The translations under genes and the position numbers were made by a program. The notes beneath the pieces were generated by a model, which saw nothing but the letters and a program-made list of their open reading frames with translations, did no database searches and was not told the DNA's origin. This document shows positions 44,345 through 53,236 of a stretch of 59,485 nt of DNA, one piece after another. The DNA is taken from positions 1 to 59,485 of the forward strand of contig JAQXDE010000053.1 of assembly GCA_029251525.1 (NCBI GenBank), in the 5' to 3' direction. This stretch comes from Saprospiraceae bacterium. GTDB taxonomy: Bacteria; Bacteroidota; Bacteroidia; Chitinophagales; Saprospiraceae. The first letter of the stretch is position 1; every line of letters begins with the position of its first letter.

Positions 44345-47329
44345 TTAAAAATTCGCACTTACTCCTAAAAGTATTGTTCGAGTTCTTGGGTAAATATTAT
44401 TATCAATTCCACTTTGAAGTTCTGGATCAACACCTGAATAAGGTGTGATAACCAATGGATTTTGTAAAGTCGCAGAAATAGTGATAGACCCTTTGTCTTT
44501 GTAAACATTATCAAATCTGTAACTAGCTGTAATGTGATCTAGTCGAAAAAATGCAGCATTTTGTACGAAGTGGTCACTAAAATATTCAGGATTTTCAAAT
44601 TGAATGTTATCAATATCTGTTATTGAATTTGACAAAACATTTGGTGATAAAAACAATCGATTATAAAAAGTATTCGATTGTACATTGTTGTAAACATAGT
44701 TTCCTGAGTTCGCTCTAGCTGCAACTGCTAAATCAAAATTCTTATAACTTAGGTTAGATGTAAAACCAAAGAAATAATCTGGTGCTGCTTTTTCAAATCG
44801 ATATTGATCATCAGGAGAAACTACACCATCGCCATTTCTATCTACATAAAGTCCTTCGATAGGATCACCATTTTCAGCATAAACTTGCTCATAAACAAAG
44901 AATGAAAATGCAGGATAGTCCACACTATGAATTTGAATATTAGAACCAACTCCTCCAGCAATTCCTCCCACCAAAACACCTTGATAATCGGGATCATTGG
45001 TTGCAGTTAATTTCGTAATTTTATTTTCATTTCTTGTTGCATTGAATCCAAATTCCCAAAGAATATCTTTAGTCTGAACTGGTACAAAATTTAATGATAG
45101 CTCCACCCCTTTATTTTCTAAATTCCCAACATTTGTAGTTACAAAATTAGATAAGTTAGTTCCTGCTGGAACTGGAATTCTATTCAATAAATCCTTTGTT
45201 TTTCGAATATAATATTCTGCAGAACCATAAACCCGATCTTTAAAAAATCCGAAATCAACTCCCACATTATATGTAGTAGTAGTTTCCCATTTGATATTTG
45301 CATCGTATTCTTCCGGACGGAAAGTTGAAACATAAGTATTTCCAAATTGATACTGAGCACTTTCCAAACCTAAAGTATAAACTGGTAGGTAGGCATAATA
45401 ATCTAATTCTTGATGACTATCTCCTATGTCCTGTTGACCAGTTACGCCATAACCTAATCTTAATTTAAGCTTATTAAATTTACCCTCCTTGTTATCATAA
45501 ATTTTGTAAGCAAATGCAGCTGCTGGAAACATTCCAAATCGATTATCTTTTGAAAAACGAGAAGAACCATCTTGACGCAATGTAAATGTAAATAAATACT
45601 TGTCTTGCAAAGTATAATTCACACGTCCAAAAAGTGATAATAAATAATACTCTCGAGGTTCGATTCTCTCAACTGTCTCTTCAGGTGTTCCAGCCACATC
45701 TGAACGCAACGAGTAATTTTCAACAAAGAAATGTTGCCAAGAGTATCCCCCCATCACATCTAGTTTACTTTTTCCAAATTCCTTTACATAGTTTAAATAG
45801 AATTCAAGTAATTCGTTCTTTTTAGTTTGGTTATATTTATTATTTACCCCACCGCCTGTGATTGGATTAAATGAGAAAGACGCGACTGTAGGAACTTTAA
45901 CAGTACCTCTTCCTTTAGAATAGTCATATCCTAAATTCAAATTAACGCGAAGGTCTGGCAAAAACCAAAGTCGGTAATTAGCACTCACATTTGTCACATA
46001 TCTAGAAACTTTCCCAATGTCTTCTCTCATGTCCAAAAGTGCCATTGGATTTGTTGGTGACAACCTATTAGGATTTTTCATTGCATCAGCAAAGTAAGTA
46101 AAGTATCCACCGTAAGGGCTCTCGCTATCAAAAATTGGTTGAGTTGGATCAAAAGAAATAGCATTACCAATTGCACCACGGTCCGCAAAATTATTTTTTG
46201 ACCACATTCCCTTAAAGTTAAAATTAACTTGCAATTTATTTTCTAAAAATCCTGGAGAAAGATTTAAGGAAGCAGTTGATCTTTCAAATTTATCATTTTT
46301 CAAAACACCTGATTTATCGGTATATCCAAAAGATGCTCTGTAAGGTAAAATATCTCCTACCCCTCCTGATAAACTCAAACTATGGTCTTGACCAAATGCC
46401 GAACCATAAATTTCGTTCTGCCAATCGGTATCCGTATTTCCTAAAGAGGCCACTTCTGTACTTCCTTCACCATAAGTCTCAGTAATTAATGCACGATAAG
46501 AATTTGCATCAAAAACATCAATTGTATTTATTATGCTACTTGAAGAAATATTACCACTATAATTTACATCAACTTTTTTACCAAGCTTACCTTTTTTAGT
46601 AGTAATTAAAATAACTCCGTTAGAAGCTCTACTTCCATAAATAGCCGTTGCTGATGCATCTTTTAAAACTGTAAAAGTTTCAACGTCATTTGGATTAATC
46701 AAATTAAGAGAATTTCTGGAGCCTGAGATGCCTCCATTATCAACTGGTACCCCATCGATAACAATCAAAGGATCATTTGATGCATTTAAGGAAGAACCTC
46801 CACGAATTCGGATGACAGCCCCATCTCCTGGTGCACCACTATTCGTTGTTATATTAACACCAGCGATTTTTCCAGCCAATAATTCTTGAGGTGACGTAAT
46901 TGAACCCTTATTAAATGCTTTTTGATTCACTACTTGAATAGAGCCAGTTGCATCCTCTTTTTTGGTTGAACCATACCCAATAATAATAACTTCTTCAAGA
47001 ACAGATCCCACAATCATTTGAACATTGATAATGTTCGATGCTCCAATAGTAATTACTTTAGTAGTAAACCCAGTATAGCTAAAAACTAAGTTAGTTGCCC
47101 CCTCTGGAATATCAAGGGTATAAGCCCCATCAATATCAGTCGTAGTACCTGTATCTGTTCCTTCGATCAGAATATTGGCTCCTATCAAAGTTTCGCCATT
47201 CTTGGCATCAGTTAAAACTCCTGTAATTGTTCGTTGACCATTGGTATAAAAACCAACAAGTAGAAAAGCTAAAAAAAGAAGAAATCCTTTTTTGGGAATG
47301 TAAATTTTGAATTTCATATAGTTTTGCAT
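44345..47329 (-). CDS. SusC-like TonB-dependent starch oligosaccharide transporter
   Basis: The 994-residue barrel imports maltooligosaccharides across the outer membrane with energy from TonB. A signal peptide (about 1-31, ending YTNGQ) leads to a carboxypeptidase-regulatory-like domain (about 32-110, TITGVLTDAKNGETLIGANI), a TonB-dependent plug starting VLEEVIIIGYGSTKKEDATGSI, with the SusC pattern GSSLNASNDPLIVIDGVPVD and ASATAIYGSRASNGVILITTKKG, and a 22-strand-type barrel to the C-terminus (LLGVSANF). It precedes susD by 28 bases, the normal order. It is divergent from the large amylase; the intervening 500 bases hold an operator candidate. Confidence 0.95.
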   Translation of the reverse strand: MQNYMKFKIYIPKKGFLLFLAFLLVGFYTNGQRTITGVLTDAKNGETLIGANILIEGTDTGTTTDIDGAYTLDIPEGATNLVFSYTGFTTKVITIGASNIINVQMIVGSVLEEVIIIGYGSTKKEDATGSIQVVNQKAFNKGSITSPQELLAGKIAGVNITTNSGAPGDGAVIRIRGGSSLNASNDPLIVIDGVPVDNGGISGSRNSLNLINPNDVETFTVLKDASATAIYGSRASNGVILITTKKGKLGKKVDVNYSGNISSSSIINTIDVFDANSYRALITETYGEGSTEVASLGNTDTDWQNEIYGSAFGQDHSLSLSGGVGDILPYRASFGYTDKSGVLKNDKFERSTASLNLSPGFLENKLQVNFNFKGMWSKNNFADRGAIGNAISFDPTQPIFDSESPYGGYFTYFADAMKNPNRLSPTNPMALLDMREDIGKVSRYVTNVSANYRLWFLPDLRVNLNLGYDYSKGRGTVKVPTVASFSFNPITGGGVNNKYNQTKKNELLEFYLNYVKEFGKSKLDVMGGYSWQHFFVENYSLRSDVAGTPEETVERIEPREYYLLSLFGRVNYTLQDKYLFTFTLRQDGSSRFSKDNRFGMFPAAAFAYKIYDNKEGKFNKLKLRLGYGVTGQQDIGDSHQELDYYAYLPVYTLGLESAQYQFGNTYVSTFRPEEYDANIKWETTTTYNVGVDFGFFKDRVYGSAEYYIRKTKDLLNRIPVPAGTNLSNFVTTNVGNLENKGVELSLNFVPVQTKDILWEFGFNATRNENKITKLTATNDPDYQGVLVGGIAGGVGSNIQIHSVDYPAFSFFVYEQVYAENGDPIEGLYVDRNGDGVVSPDDQYRFEKAAPDYFFGFTSNLSYKNFDLAVAARANSGNYVYNNVQSNTFYNRLFLSPNVLSNSITDIDNIQFENPEYFSDHFVQNAAFFRLDHITASYRFDNVYKDKGSITISATLQNPLVITPYSGVDPELQSGIDNNIYPRTRTILLGVSANF

Positions 47330-47831
47330 TTTGTGAAAAACAAATAACCTTATTTTTCTGAGCTTGAAGGTTAGACCATTAGACAGCCGCCAACAATTAA
47401 CCTAAAAATAAACTATTGTCATGTTAAATGTGTGTATCTTTCAGTTGTTTTTTATTCCAGCAAAATCCACCGATTTATTTGATTTTGTTTCTAAACTTGT
47501 ATGACCTATGAGCGTAAGTATAAAATTTTATATTCCTTCTTCCACTGGGTTTTAATAATTCAATTTCAAATCAGTCCTTAAATTTTAATTTTGAAAGTAG
47601 GATTATTTTTCAGTACTTTGGGTCAGAATGACACAAACTTAATAATTAAAAATTAAAAATCTAAATTTTGAAGAAGAAATAAATGAAAATACTAATACAT
47701 AACTATTTTCTAATCTTCTCATTTTATGATTCATTTAAGAGTTTAGAAGTCGCAACAAACTTCTGATTTTATATGCAACTTCAACTTCCGCAAGTTTTAA
47801 ATTTTTCCGCAAACTCCAATAAAAAAAATCG
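47330..47831. other. Divergent promoter region between susC and the large amylase
   Basis: The 502-base region serves both genes. It contains the operator candidate at 47617-47637, with a near-consensus promoter over it on the plus strand (TTG at 47591-47593, then TACTTTG at 47614-47620, 20 bases apart). For susC on the minus strand I see no perfect TAnnTTTG box. The last 60 bases before the amylase ATG are pyrimidine-poor and likely a leader. Confidence 0.5.
47617..47637. promoter_or_regulatory. Palindromic operator candidate overlapping the amylase promoter
   Basis: TTTGGGTCA (47617-47625), GAA and TGACACAAA (47629-47637) form a near-perfect palindrome; the arms differ at one base. Its left end overlaps the -7-like box TACTTTG (47614-47620), for which a TTG lies 20 bases upstream. 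It is the counterpart of the site at 35236-35256, and the two match in the same orientation relative to their -7 boxes. Confidence 0.55.
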
Positions 47832-50800
47832 ATGAAAAAAATAATATTATTACCTCTTCTAAGTTTTTTATATCTCTTTACAAATGCACAAATGGTCTCC
47901 CTTTCTCCTCCCGACGCAGGAGCTGGAGATAATGCTATCTTAATTTTTGATGCCTCAGAAGGTAATGGTGAATTAATTGGAGCTAGCAAAGTTTATTTAC
48001 ACCATGGTGCCATTATAGACGGTCCAACAAGCACAAACTGGCAATATGTAATTGGCAACTGGGGAGCAGATGATGGTATTGGTGAAATGACTCCAGTAGC
48101 TGGCGAAACTGATAAATGGCAAATTGATTTTACACCTACAATTCTTGAATATTACGGAGTACCAAGCAATGAAGATATTTTTAGATTATCATTGGTATTT
48201 AGAAATGCTGATGGAACTATCAAAGCTACATTAGCTCCCGGGAATTACGGTTGGGGGACAGTAGAACCAAATTTAGATATTTATATTAATTTGAATTCAG
48301 GTGATTATGTTTCAATCAATGCACCAACAAATGATAGCGAATTTTTATCATCAGGCCAACCAGTTTCAATTTCGGGTACTGCTTCTAATGAGGTTTCTTC
48401 CATGAAAATCTGGGTGAATGAAGGAACTGGTTTTGAAGAAAAAGCAAGTGTCTCCTCTGGAACTTCTATTAATCATTCTTACTTTCCCTCTGCTAGTGGG
48501 TTGGTTCAAATAAAAATTACCGCAATTATTAATGGTGATGAATTAGAAACAGAAAAAGATTACGCAATTACTATTTTACAACCTGTGGTTGTCGAAAATT
48601 TACCTATTAATGTCAAATCAGGAATCAATTATGATACATCAGATGCCTCAAAAGTTACTTTAGTTTTGGAGGCGCCAAATAAAGATTTTGTCTTTGTATT
48701 AGGTGATTTCAATAACTGGATTGCACTTGATAACTATCAAATGAAAAAAACACCTAATAGTCAATACTTTTGGTTGGAATTAACAGGCCTCACACCAAAT
48801 CAACCCTACGTTTTCCAATATTGGATGGAAGAAGGTGTAAAAGTTGGTGATCCATATGCTGAACAAACTGCTGATCCATGGAATGACCAATGGATTGATG
48901 AGGTTACTTTTCCTAACCTTCCTTTCTATGATAAAACTGATTTTGGCTTTGCCTCCGTTTTGCAAACTGGTCAAATTGACTACCCTTGGGGACCTTCTGA
49001 AGATTCCTGGGAAAGACCTGATGTAAATCACTTGGTAATTTACGAATTATTAGTTCGTGACTTTATAGGTACCCACTCTTGGGAAGATTTGGAAGATTCA
49101 TTGGCATATATTGCAAACTTGGGTGTTGATGCAATTGAAATCATGCCATGGAATGAATTTGAAGGGAATGAATCTTGGGGCTATAATCCAGCCTATTATT
49201 TTGCACCTGACAAATATTATGGTACAAAAGAGGACCTTAAACATTTTATCGAAATTGCTCATCAACATGGTTTGGCTGTAATCATGGATGTAGTAATGAA
49301 TCATGCCTTTGGTCAAAATCCAATGGTCAAAATGTACTTCGATGAAAATACTGGAACGCCCTCCGCAATTAATCCTTGGTTCAACAAAGATTATGTTGGC
49401 CAATATCAATGGGGATATGATTGGAATCATGAATCACCTTATGTGATTGATTTCCTGGATCGATTAAATAAATTTTGGATTGAAGAATATCATGTGGATG
49501 GTTACCGATTCGATTTTACAAAAGGTTTTACAAATTACGCACCAGGTGGTAGTGTGGACGGATTTGATCAATCCAGGATTAATATAATGAAACGAATGGC
49601 TGATGAAATTTGGGATTTCGATCCAGAGTGCTACATCATATTAGAACATTGGGCTCCAAGTAATGAAGAAACAATTTTGGGCGATTATGGAATGAAAATG
49701 TGGCGAAATAAAAGTTACGATTTCGTTCCTGCAACCGTTGGAAATATAACAGGTAATTTTGGCGGGATGAATTCTCAAGACCATGTTACATTTTTTGATA
49801 GTCATGATGAAAGACGAATTGCAGAACATTGTTTGACAGAAGGTCAATCTAATGGAGCATACGATATTGGCAATCCTTTAGTTATGTATGAGCGTGTAAA
49901 AATGGCTGCTGCCTTTGGTTTCTTAAACCCAGGACCGAAAATGTTGTGGCAATTTGACGAGTTAGGTTACGATATTCATATTGATTTTAATGGTCGAGTA
50001 GGCAACAAACCTCTACCTTGGGGCTCAGGTGGATTAGGATATTATGAAGACCCTTTACGTCAATATATTTATGATGCTTATCAAGGAATTTTGGATGTTC
50101 GAAATACAATAGGAGCTGATACATTATCTTTTGCTCAGACAAATCATAAAACTAGTGGATCGACTCGACGATTAGTTTATAATAATGTTGGACAAATTGA
50201 TTTAGTGGTAATTGGAAATTTTGGCTTAGGAGACGAATCAATTAATCCAAATTTTCCATCAAGTGGAATATGGTATGATTACTTTTCAGGAGATAGCATT
50301 GATGTGAATCTCACAAGTGAAATGATTAATTTGAAAGCGGGTGAGTGGCATATTTTTACAGATAAAAAATTAAATGATGGTTTGCCAGGAGTGGTTGCAG
50401 TCTATGAAAATCCAGTTACCATCTCACCTGACCCTTTTACTAAAAATGATCAAATCACAATTACCTTTGATGCTAAAAAAGCATCACCAAATGGAACTGC
50501 AGGATTAGTTGATGCAGAAAAAGTTTACATACATTCAGGAGTTATTTTATCTGATCCATCAAGTACCACTTTAGAAAATATTGTAGGAACATTTACAGAT
50601 GATGGAATTGGTTTGATGACAGAAGTAAGTCCTGACATTTGGGAAATCACTTTAACAATAGCTGATTATTATTCACTTGGAGCAAATGATCAGCCATTCA
50701 AAATTGGTATGTATTTTAGGGATGCTGACAATATGAATGTTGGAATGGGATTTCGAAATGGAGTCATTTTTTATGATGTTGACTCTGACCAACCATTTAT

Positions 50801-51491
50801 TACTGTTGAACCAGCAGCCTACACAATTGATGATGAAATCACAATTACCTTTAATGCTAAAAAAGGAAATAGCGAGTTAATTAATGCGGATAAAATATAT
50901 ATGCACAGTAGTGTTGGCTTAATTGAAACCACAACACCTCAAAATAATGCTTGGGGGAATGTGATTGGAAATTGGGGACAGGACAATGGAGTGGGTGAAA
51001 TGACAGAGATAACTAATAGTCCTGATCTTTGGGAAATTACTTTGACTCCAAAAGATTATTTCGGACTTTCTAATGGTGATTTAGTTTACTGGTTAGCAGC
51101 AGTTTTCAGAAGCGCCGATGGAAATACGAAGGGTACTGGTCAACCTGGTTCAATTCTAAATGGATTTATCCACACTAATCAAGACTTTTTCATCCAAAAT
51201 CAAATCACAGTTTCAAATGAAAATTTTGATTTAAAAAACCAGGAAGTGGTAATCTTTCCAAATCCGGCTAAATCACAAGTAGATATTCTGATGAAAAATA
51301 TTTCTGGAAAGGTGCGAGTTGAATTATTTGATTTAATGGGAAAAAGGGTTTTACTAGATAGTTTAAAAATTGATGGTTTAGAAGAATATATTCATTCTGT
51401 AGATATAGGAAATGTTCCAAATGGAATGTATTTTGTAAAAATAGTTGGCAGTAAATTAATGATTACCAAAGAATTAATAAAAAACAACTAA
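47832..51491 (+). CDS. Large multidomain GH13 alpha-amylase with T9SS sorting domain
   Basis: The 1219-residue enzyme has a signal peptide (1-19). Domains in order: a module of about 130 residues (22-155), a short Ig-like domain (about 160-250), a CBM48-like domain (about 262-345; FVLGDFNNW), the GH13 barrel (about 400-760), a C-terminal beta domain, two more copies of the first module (about 858-985 and 992-1122) and a type A sorting domain (about 1138-1219; VVIFPNPAKSQVDI). Catalytic motifs are DVVMNHAFG, GYRFD (Asp561), ILEHW (Glu605) and FFDSHD (Asp659). The repeated module has KVYLHHG, KVYIHSG or KIYMHSS and is presumably carbohydrate-binding, but I do not know the family. It should be surface-exposed or released and would start starch attack for SusCDE. 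Confidence 0.94.
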   Translation: MKKIILLPLLSFLYLFTNAQMVSLSPPDAGAGDNAILIFDASEGNGELIGASKVYLHHGAIIDGPTSTNWQYVIGNWGADDGIGEMTPVAGETDKWQIDFTPTILEYYGVPSNEDIFRLSLVFRNADGTIKATLAPGNYGWGTVEPNLDIYINLNSGDYVSINAPTNDSEFLSSGQPVSISGTASNEVSSMKIWVNEGTGFEEKASVSSGTSINHSYFPSASGLVQIKITAIINGDELETEKDYAITILQPVVVENLPINVKSGINYDTSDASKVTLVLEAPNKDFVFVLGDFNNWIALDNYQMKKTPNSQYFWLELTGLTPNQPYVFQYWMEEGVKVGDPYAEQTADPWNDQWIDEVTFPNLPFYDKTDFGFASVLQTGQIDYPWGPSEDSWERPDVNHLVIYELLVRDFIGTHSWEDLEDSLAYIANLGVDAIEIMPWNEFEGNESWGYNPAYYFAPDKYYGTKEDLKHFIEIAHQHGLAVIMDVVMNHAFGQNPMVKMYFDENTGTPSAINPWFNKDYVGQYQWGYDWNHESPYVIDFLDRLNKFWIEEYHVDGYRFDFTKGFTNYAPGGSVDGFDQSRINIMKRMADEIWDFDPECYIILEHWAPSNEETILGDYGMKMWRNKSYDFVPATVGNITGNFGGMNSQDHVTFFDSHDERRIAEHCLTEGQSNGAYDIGNPLVMYERVKMAAAFGFLNPGPKMLWQFDELGYDIHIDFNGRVGNKPLPWGSGGLGYYEDPLRQYIYDAYQGILDVRNTIGADTLSFAQTNHKTSGSTRRLVYNNVGQIDLVVIGNFGLGDESINPNFPSSGIWYDYFSGDSIDVNLTSEMINLKAGEWHIFTDKKLNDGLPGVVAVYENPVTISPDPFTKNDQITITFDAKKASPNGTAGLVDAEKVYIHSGVILSDPSSTTLENIVGTFTDDGIGLMTEVSPDIWEITLTIADYYSLGANDQPFKIGMYFRDADNMNVGMGFRNGVIFYDVDSDQPFITVEPAAYTIDDEITITFNAKKGNSELINADKIYMHSSVGLIETTTPQNNAWGNVIGNWGQDNGVGEMTEITNSPDLWEITLTPKDYFGLSNGDLVYWLAAVFRSADGNTKGTGQPGSILNGFIHTNQDFFIQNQITVSNENFDLKNQEVVIFPNPAKSQVDILMKNISGKVRVELFDLMGKRVLLDSLKIDGLEEYIHSVDIGNVPNGMYFVKIVGSKLMITKELIKNN

Positions 51492-51503
51492 TCGAATTTT
51501 GAG

Positions 51504-51539
51504 ATAAAGGATAGTTTATAAATATAACCTATCCTTTAT
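51504..51539 (+). terminator. Possible terminator after the large amylase
   Basis: ATAAAGGATAG (51504-51514) pairs with CTATCCTTTAT (51529-51539) over 11 bp with a 14-base loop, 13 bases past the amylase stop. No T run follows, so termination may be weak or the hairpin may protect the mRNA end. Confidence 0.5.
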
Positions 51540-51855
51540 TGATTCAGTAATTATTCACTTTGTAAGTTGTGAGTCATTATTTCGAACCAAGGCAACGCTA
51601 ATGTCATGCTGCAACAAGGTGATGTGAAAAATAAGATTAAATTATAACTCTAAATTCTTTCCAAAACTTTATTAATTAAAGCTGGGTTAATAACCCATCC
51701 ACCCAATTTTAAAAAACTGCTGTGTGGATTAAAATAACTTGCCTCCAACTTTTTTATATTCCATTCTTAAAATATAATTACAGAATAGCACTCCTTACAT
51801 TTAACTACTTTGTTTACAATTAGCTTATAACTAGTGTCTATAGAATATTAATTCT

Positions 51856-51892
51856 AAGTAAAAGTATCATAAAATTTATGATACTTTTACTT
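51856..51892 (-). terminator. Long palindrome downstream of yceI
   Basis: AAGTAAAAGTATCATAAA (51856-51873) and TTTATGATACTTTTACTT (51875-51892) are exact complements around a single central base. It starts 9 bases beyond the yceI stop codon. On the minus strand the right arm carries TTTTACTT but there is no longer T run. Confidence 0.55.
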
Positions 51893-51900
51893 AATGATTT

Positions 51901-52488
51901 TTACTTAACTACTAGGTTAACAGATAAGTCAAACTCATCATAAATAGTCTTATCTCCCAAATTATCAAAGAAACTTCCTGATCCATATCTTACATTAAAA
52001 TCAGATCTATCTAAAGTAATATCAGCTTTAGCAGTTTTCAATCCATTAGCCTCAGATACAACTGCATTGAATTTAATTTCTTTAGTCACTTCTTTGATCT
52101 TTAAGTTTCCAGTAATTTTATACTCCCCTACTTTACCTCTAGATACAACTTTTGTAATATCAAAATTAGCTGTCGGAAATTTTTCAGTTCCAAAAAAGTC
52201 AGGTGATTTTAGGTGCCCTGCTAATTTGTCAGCCATTCCACCTTTTAAATCAGTAACCGCCAAACTTGCCATGTCTATTACAAAATTCCCCCCAGTTAAT
52301 TTTCCATCAGTGAAGTTTAGATCTCCACTTTTTACTTTTAAAGTTCCAGCATGTTCTCCTGTTACTTTATAACCCTTCCAAGTAATTTCACTTTTATTAG
52401 TGTCTACAGATAATGCTTCTCCAATATTATTTGGAGTGAATGCGAATGCAAAAAATACTACGAATGTTAGTGTGATTAAATTTTTCAT
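51901..52488 (-). CDS. YceI-family protein
   Basis: The 195-residue exported protein has a signal peptide (1-18, with a likely cleavage near AFAFTP or soon after) and the YceI lipocalin-like beta fold: VDTNKSEITWKGYKV at the start of the mature part, HLKSPDFFGTEKFPTANFDI as the family core motif, and ADITLDRSDFNVRYGSGSFFDNLGD near the end. YceI proteins bind isoprenoid-type lipids in the periplasm. It lies 139 bases downstream of the MarR regulator on the same strand; the gap carries the same tandem palindromes that precede marR, so a MarR-controlled promoter of its own is likely. Confidence 0.92.
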   Translation of the reverse strand: MKNLITLTFVVFFAFAFTPNNIGEALSVDTNKSEITWKGYKVTGEHAGTLKVKSGDLNFTDGKLTGGNFVIDMASLAVTDLKGGMADKLAGHLKSPDFFGTEKFPTANFDITKVVSRGKVGEYKITGNLKIKEVTKEIKFNAVVSEANGLKTAKADITLDRSDFNVRYGSGSFFDNLGDKTIYDEFDLSVNLVVK

Positions 52489-52581
52489 AATTCTTAATTT
52501 GATTTTAAAACTCCGATTTAAACATTTCTCGGAATTGTGAGTAAATATATTTCGCCAACAATTTGTACTTTAAAAGTTTAT

Positions 52582-52607
52582 ACATTAAATGTACATACAT
52601 CTATTTG
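52582..52607 (-). promoter_or_regulatory. Tandem palindromic operator before yceI
   Basis: ACATTAAATGT (52582-52592) and ACATCTATTTG (52597-52607) are arranged 15 bases apart. They match the site upstream of marR at 20 of 26 positions. The first element is an ACATT-A-AATGT palindrome. It lies 94 bases before the yceI start and 20 bases after marR ends. Confidence 0.6.
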
Positions 52608-52627
52608 TTCAAAAAAAATGAGAAGTT

Positions 52628-53080
52628 TTAATCTCTCATTTTATCTAATAAGTCATTTAGCTGTTTTGCCTCTTTTTTAGTCAAGGTAGAAAGCGCATTT
52701 TTCATTTCATTCTCAGTAACTTTTGAAGCCTGATTTATTATTTCTAATCCTTCCCTTGTAATTGCAATATCAACACTCCTTCGATCTTCAGGACACGAAG
52801 TTCTTTCCACTAATCCTTTATGCCTTAACTTTTCAACTAATCGAGAAGCATTAGACATTTTATCAATCATCCTTTCACTCAATAATTTAACAGTTGCAGA
52901 TTCAGGATGTCTGCCACGAAGAATACGCAAAATATTAAACTGCTGGATTGAAAGATTGAATTCCTTCAAAACACGCAGATGCTTTGAACTCAACCACGAG
53001 GCAGAATAAATGATATTTACACCTAATTTGTGAGTTTCATCCTTGAATTTACTTTGCTTGATTTCTTCTTCTAATCTCAT
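52628..53080 (-). CDS. MarR-family transcriptional regulator
   Basis: The 150-residue product is a winged-helix protein of the MarR type: an N-terminal helix, then LKEFNLSIQQFNILRILRGRHP (helix and turn), the recognition region SATVKLLSERMIDKMSNASRLVEKL, the wing RTSCPEDRRSVDIAITREG, and a C-terminal dimerisation helix (LSTLTKKEAKQLNDLLDKM). A Cys in the wing (SCPEDRR) might sense oxidation, though nothing proves it. The promoter (TTG, 20 bases, then TATATTTG at 53097-53104 on the minus strand) is overlapped by tandem palindromes, which suggests that the protein represses its own gene and yceI. Confidence 0.92.
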   Translation of the reverse strand: MRLEEEIKQSKFKDETHKLGVNIIYSASWLSSKHLRVLKEFNLSIQQFNILRILRGRHPESATVKLLSERMIDKMSNASRLVEKLRHKGLVERTSCPEDRRSVDIAITREGLEIINQASKVTENEMKNALSTLTKKEAKQLNDLLDKMRD

Positions 53081-53096
53081 CTCATTAATTGAATTG

Positions 53097-53137
53097 CAAA
53101 TATATACATAAACATTAAATGTAGCAACATCTAATGT
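53097..53137 (-). promoter_or_regulatory. marR promoter and tandem palindromic operator
   Basis: On the minus strand a TTG at about 53125-53127 is followed after 20 bases by a perfect -7 box TATATTTG (53097-53104), 16 bases before the ATG. Two palindromic elements, ACATTAAATGT (53112-53122) and ACATCTAATGT (53127-53137), spaced 15 bases apart, cover the -33 box and spacer. Confidence 0.65.
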
Positions 53138-53158
53138 TTATTTTTTTCTCTCTTATCA

Positions 53159-53199
53159 AAAAAAACGGTCTAGCCCTTGAAAGGCTAGACCGTTTTTTT
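53159..53199 (-). terminator. Terminator downstream of the PorE-like gene
   Basis: AAAAAAACGGTCTAGCC (53159-53175) and GGCTAGACCGTTTTTTT (53183-53199) form a perfect 17-bp stem with a 7-base loop. On the minus strand the stem ends in a T-rich arm, 38 bases past the stop codon of the PorE-like gene. Confidence 0.88.
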
Positions 53200-53236
53200 A
53201 ATTTTTATACAGAACAAGCAAAATAGTCGTTCTAAT

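Larger units (their letters stand above)
51492..51900. other. Intergenic region between the amylase and yceI
   Basis: About 400 bases between two convergent genes hold a weak plus-strand hairpin (51504-51539) and a long palindrome at the right end (51856-51892). No ORF or other signal was seen. Confidence 0.45.

Noticed and set aside
47735-47989. 84-codon minus-strand frame over the amylase start
   Set aside because: It is a shadow of the amylase signal peptide and first module and lacks family resemblance; the amylase frame is certain.
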